Below, piece after piece: positions 42,986 to 51,262 of a stretch of DNA of 64,000 nucleotides; the first letter of the stretch is position 1; every line of letters begins with the position of its first letter. Origin of the DNA: Streptomyces sp. NBC_01262 (GTDB lineage Bacteria; Actinomycetota; Actinomycetes; Streptomycetales; Streptomycetaceae). The notes under the pieces were generated by a model. That model had not been told where the DNA came from. It was given only the letters and a program-made list of their open reading frames with translations, and did not search any database. A program made the position numbers and the translations under genes. Where the stretch lies: NCBI RefSeq assembly GCF_036226365.1, contig NZ_CP108462.1, positions 248,001-312,000 of the forward strand, read 5' to 3'.

Positions 42986-43783
42986 GTGATCCGCACTGAC
43001 CCAGCGATTCGCTTCCGCTTCGAACTGACTCCGTTGAAGAAGGTCGGGCCGTGGGGTACCGCGCGTCCTGTATTGCACTGGTTCGCGCTGACAGACGGCT
43101 GGTACTGCATCGACCTCGACGGCCATGAAGTACTGCGCTACTCGGAGCGCACCGTCCAGGAACTACGGCGCGACAGCGACGGCACACAACCACACCCGTA
43201 TGTGGACTACTACGTCGTCCGCTTGTGGGAGGACATGATCGCGCTCGTGTCGGACGCGATGGAACCGGTGCCACCGGACTTGGTGGATCTTGCCGCCGAC
43301 ACCTCGCCGGACTGGGCCTGGCTGGATACGCCAGAAGCCGAGGCCGCGATAACCTGGCACAGCGCGGGCTACCTGTACACCGGCTATCTGAGAGTCGCCC
43401 CGCACGTCCGCTTCTGGCGCACCGTCATCGGTGAGGACGACACCGTTACCGTCACGTGGGAGCAACAGACGGACCCGGAGGGCGTGATCGAGTTCGCCGG
43501 TCCGCAGTCGGGTCGGGTGACCATGGCGACGAACGAGTTCCTCACGGCGGTGATCGAGCTCGACCGGGCGCTGTTCGCCGCGATGGACCAGCGCATCAGT
43601 GAGCTGGAAGCGTCGGATCCAGTACCCGATGTCGAGTTGGACGTAGAGCAGTTGCGCCGTGAGCACCGGGACCGGGCGACCTGGCTGCAGCGTGCATGGG
43701 ACCGCGACCCGGGTACGGACTGGGACGCCGTACGGGTCGGCGCGCGCATGCTCCTTACCCCTAGGACGGCGGCGGAGGACTGA
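42986..43783 (+). CDS. DUF5984-like conserved protein
   Basis: 265 aa. The start IRFRFELTPLKKVGPWG and HWFALTDGWYCIDLDG match the actinobacterial family I know as DUF5984. Function unknown; it has no transmembrane segments or catalytic motif I recognise. It is Trp/Asp/Glu-rich, acidic and probably cytoplasmic. The GTG start is at 42986. It ends at a strong bidirectional hairpin (43790-43820). Confidence 0.82.
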   Translation: MIRTDPAIRFRFELTPLKKVGPWGTARPVLHWFALTDGWYCIDLDGHEVLRYSERTVQELRRDSDGTQPHPYVDYYVVRLWEDMIALVSDAMEPVPPDLVDLAADTSPDWAWLDTPEAEAAITWHSAGYLYTGYLRVAPHVRFWRTVIGEDDTVTVTWEQQTDPEGVIEFAGPQSGRVTMATNEFLTAVIELDRALFAAMDQRISELEASDPVPDVELDVEQLRREHRDRATWLQRAWDRDPGTDWDAVRVGARMLLTPRTAAED

Positions 43784-43789
43784 GAGGGG

Positions 43790-43820
43790 TCGGTAGCCGG
43801 GCAGGCTGTCCGGCTACCGA
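43790..43820. terminator. bidirectional terminator hairpin between convergent genes
   Basis: TCGGTAGCCGG (43790-43800) pairs perfectly with CCGGCTACCGA (43810-43820) across a 9-base loop. It lies between the convergent ends of the genes at 42986-43783 and 43814-44284 and overlaps the latter's stop. Confidence 0.82.
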
Positions 43821-44284
43821 TGCAGCCGACGGCTGGCGGCAGCGCGGATGCGGCGTGTCCTTCCCACAGCCGCGAGCACGGCAAGGACGGCGGGTGAGGT
43901 CGCGGTCTCGGCGGCTTTGTGCTGGAACCAGTCGGATGCGGTAGTGACCTCCTTAGCGGCCAACGGTTCAGCCATGGTGATCGATCTCAGCAGGTTCCAT
44001 TCGTGCAGGCAGCGGGCAAGGAAGTCCAGATCGCCGATCGCCATGGTCATGGCGCGCGACCAGTCGCCGAATCGCCCGCCGGAAAGCGGAAGCAGTTGCG
44101 CCGCCCGGTTATCCAAATGGCGGACCAGCGCGGATTGCGCCATCATCGTGTCCGGGTCCCGCAGGACGGTGACCACCAGGTCGGCTTCGTCCTCGTCGCG
44201 CACGACCGCCAGGTCTTGTAGATAGCGAGCGAATCGCCCGTGCTCGTCCGGGGCGCACGGCCCGTCGGCGTCGTGGTCGGTCAC
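43814..44284 (-). CDS. conserved hypothetical protein
   Basis: 156 aa, helical, no recognised domain. Features are an acidic start (DHDADGPCAPDEHGRF), a middle block AQLLPLSGGRFGDWSRAMTM, and a basic tail RTRRIRAAASRRLHR that could bind nucleic acid or membrane lipid. The start is a GTG at 44282-44284. The gene has its own promoter region of about 120 bp before the broken phosphotransferase gene. Confidence 0.65.
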   Translation of the reverse strand: MTDHDADGPCAPDEHGRFARYLQDLAVVRDEDEADLVVTVLRDPDTMMAQSALVRHLDNRAAQLLPLSGGRFGDWSRAMTMAIGDLDFLARCLHEWNLLRSITMAEPLAAKEVTTASDWFQHKAAETATSPAVLAVLAAVGRTRRIRAAASRRLHR

Positions 44285-44405
44285 GCGGCACTCCTTCGGG
44301 GCGCTCTACGAGATGGCCGCCAGCGGGCCTTGGCGTACTCGGCGGTCGGTTGCGACTCGAAGCGTCCCATGGCGTCGGGGAGGGGCAGTCGCGCGCATTC
44401 CCCCC

Positions 44406-44826
44406 TCAGTGGCCGAAGGCGGGATACCCCGGCAGCGGGGGCGCGTCCAAGCCTGCGGCGACCTCGCGCAGCAGCAGCCGCATGGTCTCCGCGAGCGCCG
44501 GGAGCTCCTTCATCGTGCTGGCCATTTCCCAGCGGTGCCGCAGCACTTGGCGCCTCGTAGGGACGGGTCGTCGGGTCCGGTGGAGCGGCGCGTCCTGCGC
44601 GGAGCGCGGGAGCATGCGCACCGTCGCGTCCACCGTCCAGGCCGCTATGGCCTGACGCATGCCGGCCTGCCATACCGCGTCATCGGCCAGCGCCGGGTAG
44701 ACGGTGACGACCTGCGCGCGGTAGGTCTGCTCGGTCTGTGCGGCCAGGCGCGCCGGCAGGGTGAAGACGCACCAGCAGCTGGAGAACGGCATACGGCAGT
44801 AGGCGGGCCGTCAGGAACACCGACTG
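44406..44826 (-). pseudogene. C-terminal remnant of a disrupted phosphotransferase-like gene
   Basis: From 44804 to 44406 the frame reads AYCRMPFSSCWCVF, then LPARLAAQTEQTYRAQVVTV, and ends PLPGYPAFGH, a C-terminal domain like that of actinobacterial APH-type proteins. Upstream of 44805 the same protein appears to continue in another frame (SVFLTA), so one extra base in the G run 44805-44807 breaks the frame. There is no start codon with a ribosome site. The part joins the TnpB element at about 44827. The N-terminal remnant is at 46131-46473. Confidence 0.65.
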
Positions 44827-44960
44827 TTGACGTCCTCTCCCCCTGAAGGGGCGAGATTCTCTCCCTGGCGTTCGTCGTTGACGGCTCGCCTTGAGTGGGG
44901 TTCCTGTTTCAACGGGCGATGCCCTCCGCTTGCGCGGAGGGTCTTGCTCACCCTCCGCAG
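44827..44960 (-). ncRNA. putative omega RNA (TnpB guide RNA scaffold)
   Basis: The 3' end of tnpB and its downstream flank contain stacked hairpins: a perfect 8-bp stem with GCAA loop (44922-44941) just after the stop, and the CCCC-TTCA-GGGG stem near 44835-44855. In TnpB systems this region is transcribed as a scaffold, and the guide is the roughly 16 bases just outside the right end, here about 44826 down to 44811, which is remnant host gene. Confidence 0.5.
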
Positions 44961-46099
44961 GCGTTTTGGGTCTCCGCCTGTCCGGCGGCGACCTTGTTCG
45001 CTTCGGTCCTGATGTTGCGGGCCGCGTTTACGTCGCGGTCGTGGACGGTCCCGCAGTTGACGCAGGTCCACTCGCGGACCGCGAGGGGCTTCGGCCCGTC
45101 CTTGAAGCCGCACGCGGAGCAGAGCTGCGAGGAGGGGAAGAACCGGTCCACCTTCGCGAAGGTCCGCCCGTAGCGGGCGGCCTTGTACTCCAGCATGCTG
45201 ACGAATGCGGACCATCCGGCGTCGTGCACGGACTTGGCCAGGCGGGTGCGGGCGAGTCCCTTCACGCACAGGTCCTCCACGCTGATCGCTTGGTTCTCGC
45301 GGATCAGCCGGGTGGAGAGCTGGTGGTGGAACTCGTGCCGCGCGTCGGTGACCTTGGCGTGGGCGCGGGCGACCTTGAGCCGGGCCTTGGCCCGGTTCGC
45401 AGAGCCCTTCCGCTTGCGGGACAGTGCCTGCTGTGTGCGCTTGAGCTTCTTCTCGGCCCGGCGCAGGAACCGGGGTGAGCTGATCTTCCGGCCGTTGGAG
45501 CAGACCGCGAAGTGCGTCAGCCCGAGGTCGATACCAACCTCGCCCGCAGTGTCTGGAAGCGCCGCTTCCGGGCCGGTCTCGATGACGAAGGACGCGAAGT
45601 ACCGGCCCGCACTGTCCTTGACCACCGTCACTGTGGACGGGGTCGAGGGGAGGGCCCGCGACCACTTCACCGCGATGTCGCCGATCTTCGGCAGCGACAG
45701 CTTCCCGCCCGCCGTGATCTTCCACCGGGCATTCGCGGTGAACCGCACCGACTGCCGGGTATCCCGCTTCGACTTGAAACGGGGCACGCCCATGCCAGGG
45801 CGCTTGCCCTTCAGGCCGTCGAAGAAGTTCTTGTACGCGGTGTCCAGGTCCCGCAGGGACTGCTGCAACACCACAGATGAGACCTCGCCGAGCCAAGCCC
45901 TCTCCGGGGTCCGCTTGGCCTCGGTGATGAGCAGCTTCGACAAGTCCCCGCTCTTCGGGAACGCAAGCCCCTCGGAACGGGCAGTCTCCCGAGCACGGAG
46001 GGCGTCGTTGTAGACCACCCGCACACACCCGAACGCCCTGCCCAGCGACACACGCTGACCAGTCGTCGGGTACAGGCGGAATCTGTACCGAAGCTGCAC
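44948..46099 (-). CDS. tnpB: TnpB RNA-guided nuclease (IS200/IS605 family accessory protein)
   Basis: 383 aa, full length. The N-terminal OrfB_IS605 HTH (RYRFRLYPTTGQRVSLGRAF) is followed by the RuvC catalytic residues Asp191 in GEVGIDLGLTHFAV, Glu275 in AISVEDLCVKGLART and Asp354 in TVHDRDVNAARNI. A zinc ribbon (Cys327, Cys330, Cys346, Cys349) lies within the RuvC part. All key residues are intact, so an active RNA-guided DNA endonuclease is plausible. The start is a GTG at 46097-46099; a transposase gene (tnpA) is absent, so movement would need one in trans. Confidence 0.93.
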   Translation of the reverse strand: MQLRYRFRLYPTTGQRVSLGRAFGCVRVVYNDALRARETARSEGLAFPKSGDLSKLLITEAKRTPERAWLGEVSSVVLQQSLRDLDTAYKNFFDGLKGKRPGMGVPRFKSKRDTRQSVRFTANARWKITAGGKLSLPKIGDIAVKWSRALPSTPSTVTVVKDSAGRYFASFVIETGPEAALPDTAGEVGIDLGLTHFAVCSNGRKISSPRFLRRAEKKLKRTQQALSRKRKGSANRAKARLKVARAHAKVTDARHEFHHQLSTRLIRENQAISVEDLCVKGLARTRLAKSVHDAGWSAFVSMLEYKAARYGRTFAKVDRFFPSSQLCSACGFKDGPKPLAVREWTCVNCGTVHDRDVNAARNIRTEANKVAAGQAETQNACGG

Positions 46100-46130
46100 A
46101 CCGTGATCGTACCTACAATTGATTTATGGC

Positions 46131-46473
46131 TGTCCCCGGGCGCCATCCAGGGCTCGTCGCCCCAAGACGGCATGCCCTTGTCGTAGCGGGCCCACAGCCG
46201 CGCGAGGTCGGCGCGCCGGTGGACCGATTCGGCGGCCAGGCGGCCGAGTCCGTGGACCCAGGCGAGCAATCCGCCCTCGGCGGCCTGGGGATCGTCCCCG
46301 AGCAGAACGTCCGCCAGGGTCGGTACGGCGCCGAGATCCGTCATCACGAGCAAGGGAACCTCGGCGTCCACACCGAGCACTTCGGGACCGGCAAGGCCGA
46401 GAGAGAGCCCGGCGGCCTCGGCGGTGAAGGCCCGCAAGGACTCCGGCCCGCCGATGAAGGCTTTGACGATCAC
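46131..46473 (-). pseudogene. N-terminal remnant of the phosphotransferase-like gene
   Basis: The frame from GTG 46473 reads IVKAFIGGPESLRAFTAEAA, then LVMTDLGAVPTLADVLLGDD, and ends GMPSWGDEPWMAPGDS before it runs into the TnpB element. It resembles the N-lobe of an aminoglycoside-phosphotransferase-type protein. The catalytic loop (HGDxxxxN and the following D) that should lie between this and the C-terminal remnant is not found in the window, so a central deletion probably accompanied the insertion. Confidence 0.65.
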
Positions 46474-46533
46474 GCATGATCGAATCTATCCCGGCATCCT
46501 GCCACCAGGACCGAGAAGCCAGAATGCCGGTGG

Positions 46534-48006
46534 TCATACAGCGGGTGGCGGCATCGAGTCGCTGCGCGGAACGCTGCCGATGCGCCGACGCGGGACGGCC
46601 ATGAGAGCGGCGGAAGCAGCGGTGGCGACGAGCAGAGCCGCCGCTACCCAGAATGTGTGCTGGACGGCGCTGCGCGCGTCGGTGTGCGCACCCGATCGGG
46701 CACCGGTGAGGTAGACGCTGCCGAGGACGGCGACGCCCAGCGTGCCGCCGAGTTGCTGGACGGCGTTGAGCAGCCCGGCGGCGGAGCCGGTCTCCTGTGG
46801 GCTCACCGGGCGCAGGGCGGCGGTGAAGAACGGGGTGGTGAACAGGCCGGTGCCGAGGCCGGCGATGGCGAGCGCTGCGGGCAGGAGGCGGGGAGAGGCC
46901 GTCGGGTCGCTCGCGTGGTAGGCCGCTATCGCCGCCAGGACTCCGGCCAGCAGCAGGGAGATTCCGGCGTACATCACCCGGGATCCGTATCGCGGGACCA
47001 TGTACGCGCCGGCGATCCAGGAGGAGAGCCCGAGCCCCACCGACCAGGGCAGCAGGGTGAGTCCGGCGGTGAGGGTGTCGGCGCCGAGCCCGAGTTGCGT
47101 GTGCAGGACGACGGTGAGCATCAACCCGTTCATGACGGCGAAGAACAGCGTGGAGGTGACCAGTGCGGCAGGGAACATCCGGCTTGCGAACAGGCTGGGT
47201 TCCACCAGCGGCCGGCGTCCGGTCCGGGCGGCGCGGCGCTGGTGCGCTCCGAAGCCGAGCAGGACGACCAGGCCGAGCGCCATCGCGGCCCAACTCCAGG
47301 GCGGCCGGTGTCCGGGGTCCGCCTGGATCAGCGGGTAGACGACCAGACCGGTCCCCAGCATGGCCAGGGCGGTGCCGGCCAGGTCCAGGCCGGGACGCCG
47401 CGGCGCACGGTCCTCGGCCAGCGTCGGTGCGACGGCCAGGACGGCGGCGGCCAGCGGGAGGTTGACCAGGAACACCGCACGCCACGAGGACCCGAACAGA
47501 TCGGCATGGGTCAGTACTCCGCCGAGGACAGGTCCGCAGATCGCGGCCAGGCCCATCACGGGGCCGATGCTGCCCAGGGCCTTGGCTGTCTCGTCTCCGT
47601 CGAACATCGCCCGGATCAGGCCGAACGTCTGCGGGATGACCACTGCGGCCGCAGCGCCTTGCAGCACCCGAAAGCCGATCAGCATCCCGGCGGAGGGTGC
47701 CAGCGCGCAGGCCAGGGACGCGAGCATGAAGCCGGTGACGCCGATACGGAAGACCCGCTTGCGCCCGGCGATGTCACCGAGACGGCCACCGGTGATCAGC
47801 AGCAGCGCGAAGGCGAGGGTGTAGGCGGCGCTGAACCACTGGATGTCCGACACCGGCCCACCCAGGTCCGCATGGATCGCCGGACCGGCGACCTGCACGA
47901 TGGTCGAATCCAGCAGGTTCATCGCCTCGGCGACCAGCAGGGCCGTCAACCCCACCCACCGCCACCGGTAGACCGCCGGGGCGGACCGCAACGTGCTCTG
48001 CGACAT
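46534..48006 (-). CDS. MFS transporter, DHA2 type
   Basis: 490 aa. The opening WRWVGLTALLVAEAMNLLDS then TIVQVAGPAIHADLGG is the DHA2 TM1; GGRLGDIAGRKRVFRIGVTG is motif A; 'GPVMGLAAICGPVLGGVLTH' is the motif C-like segment. An exporter of a toxic compound is likely. The ATG of MSQSTLRS follows GGGAG; an alternative ATG lies four codons upstream. It is divergent from the Lrp/AsnC-type regulator (151 bp). Confidence 0.92.
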   Translation of the reverse strand: MSQSTLRSAPAVYRWRWVGLTALLVAEAMNLLDSTIVQVAGPAIHADLGGPVSDIQWFSAAYTLAFALLLITGGRLGDIAGRKRVFRIGVTGFMLASLACALAPSAGMLIGFRVLQGAAAAVVIPQTFGLIRAMFDGDETAKALGSIGPVMGLAAICGPVLGGVLTHADLFGSSWRAVFLVNLPLAAAVLAVAPTLAEDRAPRRPGLDLAGTALAMLGTGLVVYPLIQADPGHRPPWSWAAMALGLVVLLGFGAHQRRAARTGRRPLVEPSLFASRMFPAALVTSTLFFAVMNGLMLTVVLHTQLGLGADTLTAGLTLLPWSVGLGLSSWIAGAYMVPRYGSRVMYAGISLLLAGVLAAIAAYHASDPTASPRLLPAALAIAGLGTGLFTTPFFTAALRPVSPQETGSAAGLLNAVQQLGGTLGVAVLGSVYLTGARSGAHTDARSAVQHTFWVAAALLVATAASAALMAVPRRRIGSVPRSDSMPPPAV

Positions 48007-48157
48007 CGGAACTCCCATCCGGCTCGACTGCGAACGCCGGTCCGCCGTCCTTTCGGGGACGCGTCGACCCGGCCGAGCACAAGGGTGGGATCCCGGACCC
48101 ACGAACTTCCATCCACCTGGCAGGGATTGCGGGAATCTCTCATCAGAAACGCCTACG

Positions 48158-49150
48158 ATGCTGAATATGCTCGCACTGGACGATGTCGACCGTTCTCTGA
48201 TCCACGCGCTTCATGTCGACGCGCGCGCCCCGTTCACGAAGATCGCCGCCGTGCTCGGCACCTCGACCCAGACCGTCGTACGGCGCTACGGAAGGTTGCG
48301 CGCCGAGGCGGGGCTCCGAGTGATCGCGCTGCCCGATCCGCACAGCGCGCGCCGCCAGCAGTGGATCGTCCGGCTCACCGCCACCGCCGGCACCGCGCAG
48401 GACGTCGCCCGGGCGCTGGCCCGGCGCGAGGACACCTCCTGGGTCAGGCTCACCTCCGGCGGTACCGAGATCGTCGCGATCATCACCACCACGCCGGGCG
48501 GTGCGGACTCCCACGCGCTGCTTCTGCGCGACATCCCCCGCACCTCCGCCATCACCGCGGTCTCGGCGCACTACCTCCTGCACACCTACCTGGGCGGCCC
48601 CACAGCCTGGCGCGGCCGCGTCAACGCACTCACCGAGGCTCAACAGCACCAGCTCCGGCCGCCCGCGCCCGACGGCCCCGACGGCCCCGACGGCCACCCG
48701 ATGCCCCTCGCCGACCCCGACCACCGCTTGCTCGCCGCCCTGCTGCACGACGGCCGCACGAGCTACACCGAACTCGCCGCGATCACCGGGTGGACGGCGT
48801 CCACCGTCACCCGTCGCCTCGACCAACTCCGCCGCAGCGGCGCGCTGTTCTTCGACGTCGACATCGACGCCAACCTGTTCGGGATCACCACCTCGGCGCT
48901 GCTGTGGATGTCCGTCGCGCCGGCCCATCTCGACCATGTGGCCACCACGTTGGCCGGCCATCAGGAACTCGCGGTCGTCGCGTCCACGACCGGCCCGACC
49001 AATCTGCTGGCGAACGTCCTGTGCCCGGACCCCGAAGCACTGCACCGCTACCTGACCACCCGGCTTGCCCTCGACGCGATCACCCGCATCGAAACCGCGC
49101 CCGTCCTGCGGACTCTCAAAGCAGCCGCCCCTGTCCGTGGCCCCGGTTAA
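48158..49150 (+). CDS. Lrp/AsnC family transcriptional regulator (double-length)
   Basis: 330 aa with two winged-HTH/RAM-like units: LDDVDRSLIHALHVDARAPF then TKIAAVLGTSTQTVVRRYGR at the N-terminus, and HRLLAALLHDGRTSYTELAA then ITGWTASTVTRRLDQLRRSG from about residue 190. This is the common tandem AsnC arrangement of actinomycetes. It probably controls the divergent MFS gene. ATG at 48158, with a second in-frame ATG at 48167. Confidence 0.88.
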   Translation: MLNMLALDDVDRSLIHALHVDARAPFTKIAAVLGTSTQTVVRRYGRLRAEAGLRVIALPDPHSARRQQWIVRLTATAGTAQDVARALARREDTSWVRLTSGGTEIVAIITTTPGGADSHALLLRDIPRTSAITAVSAHYLLHTYLGGPTAWRGRVNALTEAQQHQLRPPAPDGPDGPDGHPMPLADPDHRLLAALLHDGRTSYTELAAITGWTASTVTRRLDQLRRSGALFFDVDIDANLFGITTSALLWMSVAPAHLDHVATTLAGHQELAVVASTTGPTNLLANVLCPDPEALHRYLTTRLALDAITRIETAPVLRTLKAAAPVRGPG

Positions 49151-49161
49151 CATCCGGGAGC

Positions 49162-50865
49162 ATGAGCACAAGGACTTCACCTGATTCGCCGGAAACCCCG
49201 GATTCACCGGATTCACCGGATTCGCCGACGGGTTATCGCGTCATCACCGCGGAAGAGGCGGAGGAACGCTTCGGGGTCTCCGCCGATGTCAGCCATCCGT
49301 ACCAGGACTTCGCCGGCGAGCAGGAGATACGCCTCTACGAGGGCGGCCTGCGGGTCACCGGCGGCTGGGAGGCGGAGTCCGACGGCGACTGGGTGCCGTA
49401 CAACACCATCGTGGACGGTGATCTGACGGTCGGCGGCGACCTGGAGTGGTGGGATTCGGCGAGCGGCAACTTCCTGCTGGTCACCGGCGATCTACGGGCC
49501 CGCAACGTGCTGCTGTCCGGCTGCCCCGACGTCGTGGTCCGCGGTGACCTGACCGCGTCCGGCACCGTACAGGGCAGCTACGGCGACGACGGCGGGTACC
49601 TGACCGTCGGCGGCCGGACCCGCGCCGGGGCCGTCATCAGCACCCTGTACTTCAACATGCACTTCGCCGGGCAGCCCGAAGCCCTGTTCATCGCCGACCC
49701 CAGCCGCACCAGCCATCCCGTCGACTTCACCGACGAGGAACTGGACGACCTCGTACTGCCGGAGCTCCTCGACAAGGACGACACCGCGGACGAACGCGCC
49801 ATCAGCGACGCGCTGCGCGAGGGACAGCCGGTCCTGCGCCCCGGTATCCGGCCCAGCCACCTGGTGGCGCTGGACGAGCTCGACGCCCTGCTGCCGCGCG
49901 CCGAGGAGATCACCGAGCTCGATCTGTCCGACCGCAAGCTGCGCCGACTCCCCGAGCAGTTCTACGCCTTCCCCAACCTGCGCGTGCTCTCCCTGGCCGG
50001 CAACGACGCCATCGGCAGCCTCGGCGAACGCATCGGCGAGCTGACCGCCCTGGAGGAACTCAACCTCGCCAAGACCCGGCTGACCGCGCTGCCGGAGGCC
50101 ATCGGCCGGCTGCGCAACCTCCGCGTCCTGGACATCTCCGGCAACGACTTCACGGCGCTGCCCGAACAACTCGGCGACCTGCCCAGGCTCGAAGTGCTCC
50201 GCGCCGCACGGCTGACCTGCCCGGTCCCCGACGCCGTCGCCCGGCTGGGCGCGCTGCGCGAACTGGACCTGTCCAACCTCCAGCCGGGCGAGTTCAACTC
50301 CCTGGTCGCCTTCCCCATGCCCGTGACCCGGCTGCCCGCCCTGCGATCACTCAACCTCTCCCACATGTTCCTGGAGAGCATTCCCGACGAACTGCTCGGC
50401 CTGACCGCCCTGGAGGAACTGGACCTGCGCGGTTCCCTGTCCACCCTGCTCCCCCGCCTGCCCGACCTGGCGGCACTGCCCCGCCTGCGGATGCTGCGGC
50501 TGAGCGGCAGCACCCCCTGGTCCTTCCAGCCCGAGCCCAGCCGCGACCTGCTCGCCGGCATCTGGGCCATCAGCACCCTGGAGCACCTGGAAATCGACAG
50601 CTGGGGCGAGAAGACTGCCGGCGGCCAGGTCACCCGCACCGCCTTCACCGCGCTGCCCGACGATGCGTTCGCCCGCATGCCGGGGCTGCGGCGGCTGAGC
50701 CTGGCCTTCAACGACCTGACCACCCTGCCCGAATCCTTCTTCCGGCTCCGGCACCTCGAAGCGGTCGACCTGCGGTACACCGTCCTCGACGCACCGACCA
50801 CCGACCGCCTGCGAACCGTGTTCCCGCACGTCCGGCCGCATCTGCGCGACCCCGAATCCCAGTAG
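49162..50865 (+). CDS. leucine-rich-repeat protein with N-terminal beta-helix-like domain
   Basis: 567 aa, no signal peptide. After a disordered DSP repeat, residues about 40-165 form stacked short beta strands ('[20 protein letters not shown]', then [40 protein letters not shown]), a polymer-forming beta-helix pattern. About ten LRRs follow from about 225 to 550 ([20 protein letters not shown] is a clear unit). Cytoplasmic LRR proteins are uncommon in Streptomyces; a ligand or partner scaffold is likely. The start ATG follows GGGAG and lies 11 bp after the Lrp stop, so the two may be co-transcribed. Confidence 0.85.
   Translation: MSTRTSPDSPETPDSPDSPDSPTGYRVITAEEAEERFGVSADVSHPYQDFAGEQEIRLYEGGLRVTGGWEAESDGDWVPYNTIVDGDLTVGGDLEWWDSASGNFLLVTGDLRARNVLLSGCPDVVVRGDLTASGTVQGSYGDDGGYLTVGGRTRAGAVISTLYFNMHFAGQPEALFIADPSRTSHPVDFTDEELDDLVLPELLDKDDTADERAISDALREGQPVLRPGIRPSHLVALDELDALLPRAEEITELDLSDRKLRRLPEQFYAFPNLRVLSLAGNDAIGSLGERIGELTALEELNLAKTRLTALPEAIGRLRNLRVLDISGNDFTALPEQLGDLPRLEVLRAARLTCPVPDAVARLGALRELDLSNLQPGEFNSLVAFPMPVTRLPALRSLNLSHMFLESIPDELLGLTALEELDLRGSLSTLLPRLPDLAALPRLRMLRLSGSTPWSFQPEPSRDLLAGIWAISTLEHLEIDSWGEKTAGGQVTRTAFTALPDDAFARMPGLRRLSLAFNDLTTLPESFFRLRHLEAVDLRYTVLDAPTTDRLRTVFPHVRPHLRDPESQ
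49183..49227 (+). repeat. 9-bp tandem repeats at the start of the LRR gene
   Basis: Five 9-bp units (GATTCRCCG type, one diverged) encode [15 protein letters not shown]. The array is in frame, so slippage would change length without a frameshift. Confidence 0.85.
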
Positions 50866-50989
50866 TTATGCGGGGTGCGTGAATACCCGGCGGCGGGGTG
50901 GGGTACGTACGGCTTCGGGTGCCACCGGGTGGGTGCCCGCAGCCGCACTAGTACTGCGGCTCGCCGTTGCTGACGAAGGACAGGCACGC

Positions 50990-51199
50990 ATGGCCAGTGG
51001 CACAGTGAAGTGGTTCAACTCCGAAAAGGGTTTCGGATTCATAGCCCAGGAGGGCGGCGGACCCGACGTGTTCGCCCACTACTCCAACATCCAGGGCAAC
51101 GGCTACCGCGAACTCACCGAAGGTGAGGCCGTCACCTTCGACGTCACCCAGGGGCAGAAGGGCCCGCAGGCGGAGAACATCATCCGCGGCGCCCACTGA
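50990..51199 (+). CDS. cold-shock protein (CspA family)
   Basis: 69 aa, slightly longer than the 66-67 aa norm. RNP1 is KGFGFIA and RNP2 is DVFAHY, within the five-strand OB fold that starts [16 protein letters not shown]. It binds single-stranded RNA/DNA and melts mRNA structure. ATG follows AAGGA. It terminates at the perfect 15-bp hairpin at 51215-51248, which is shared with the convergent M4 protease gene. Confidence 0.96.
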   Translation: MASGTVKWFNSEKGFGFIAQEGGGPDVFAHYSNIQGNGYRELTEGEAVTFDVTQGQKGPQAENIIRGAH

Positions 51200-51214
51200 C
51201 GCCGACGAGCGCTA

Positions 51215-51248
51215 CGGGCCCGGTTCCGCGATGGCGGAACCGGGCCCG
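51215..51248. terminator. strong bidirectional terminator hairpin
   Basis: Perfect 15-bp arms (CGGGCCCGGTTCCGC and GCGGAACCGGGCCCG) close a GATG loop between the convergent cold-shock and M4 peptidase genes. Confidence 0.9.
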
Positions 51249-51262
51249 CGGGCTGTGGTGGG

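Larger units (their letters stand above)
44827..46123 (-). mobile_element. IS200/IS605-type solo tnpB element inserted in the phosphotransferase-like gene
   Basis: The element contains only tnpB, with no tnpA nearby. The right end is inferred at about 44827, where the minus strand reads CCCCTTCAGGGGGAGAGGAC then GTCAA, a typical TnpB right-end hairpin and terminus. The left end lies between the tnpB start (46099) and the first recognisable host codons at about 46131 and cannot be fixed exactly. No obvious target duplication is visible, as expected for this class. Confidence 0.65.

Noticed and set aside
44820-44950. CRISPR-like repeat array near tnpB
   Set aside because: Only single hairpins occur; there are no regularly spaced direct repeats or cas genes.
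46491-46530. CCGGCAT...ATGCCGG repeat downstream of the MFS gene as terminator
   Set aside because: Seven-base arms with a 26-base loop are too weak to call.
46657-50865. 1402-aa frame spanning MFS, Lrp and LRR genes
   Set aside because: The first 835 codons are antisense or out of frame to two clear genes; the LRR protein starts at 49162.
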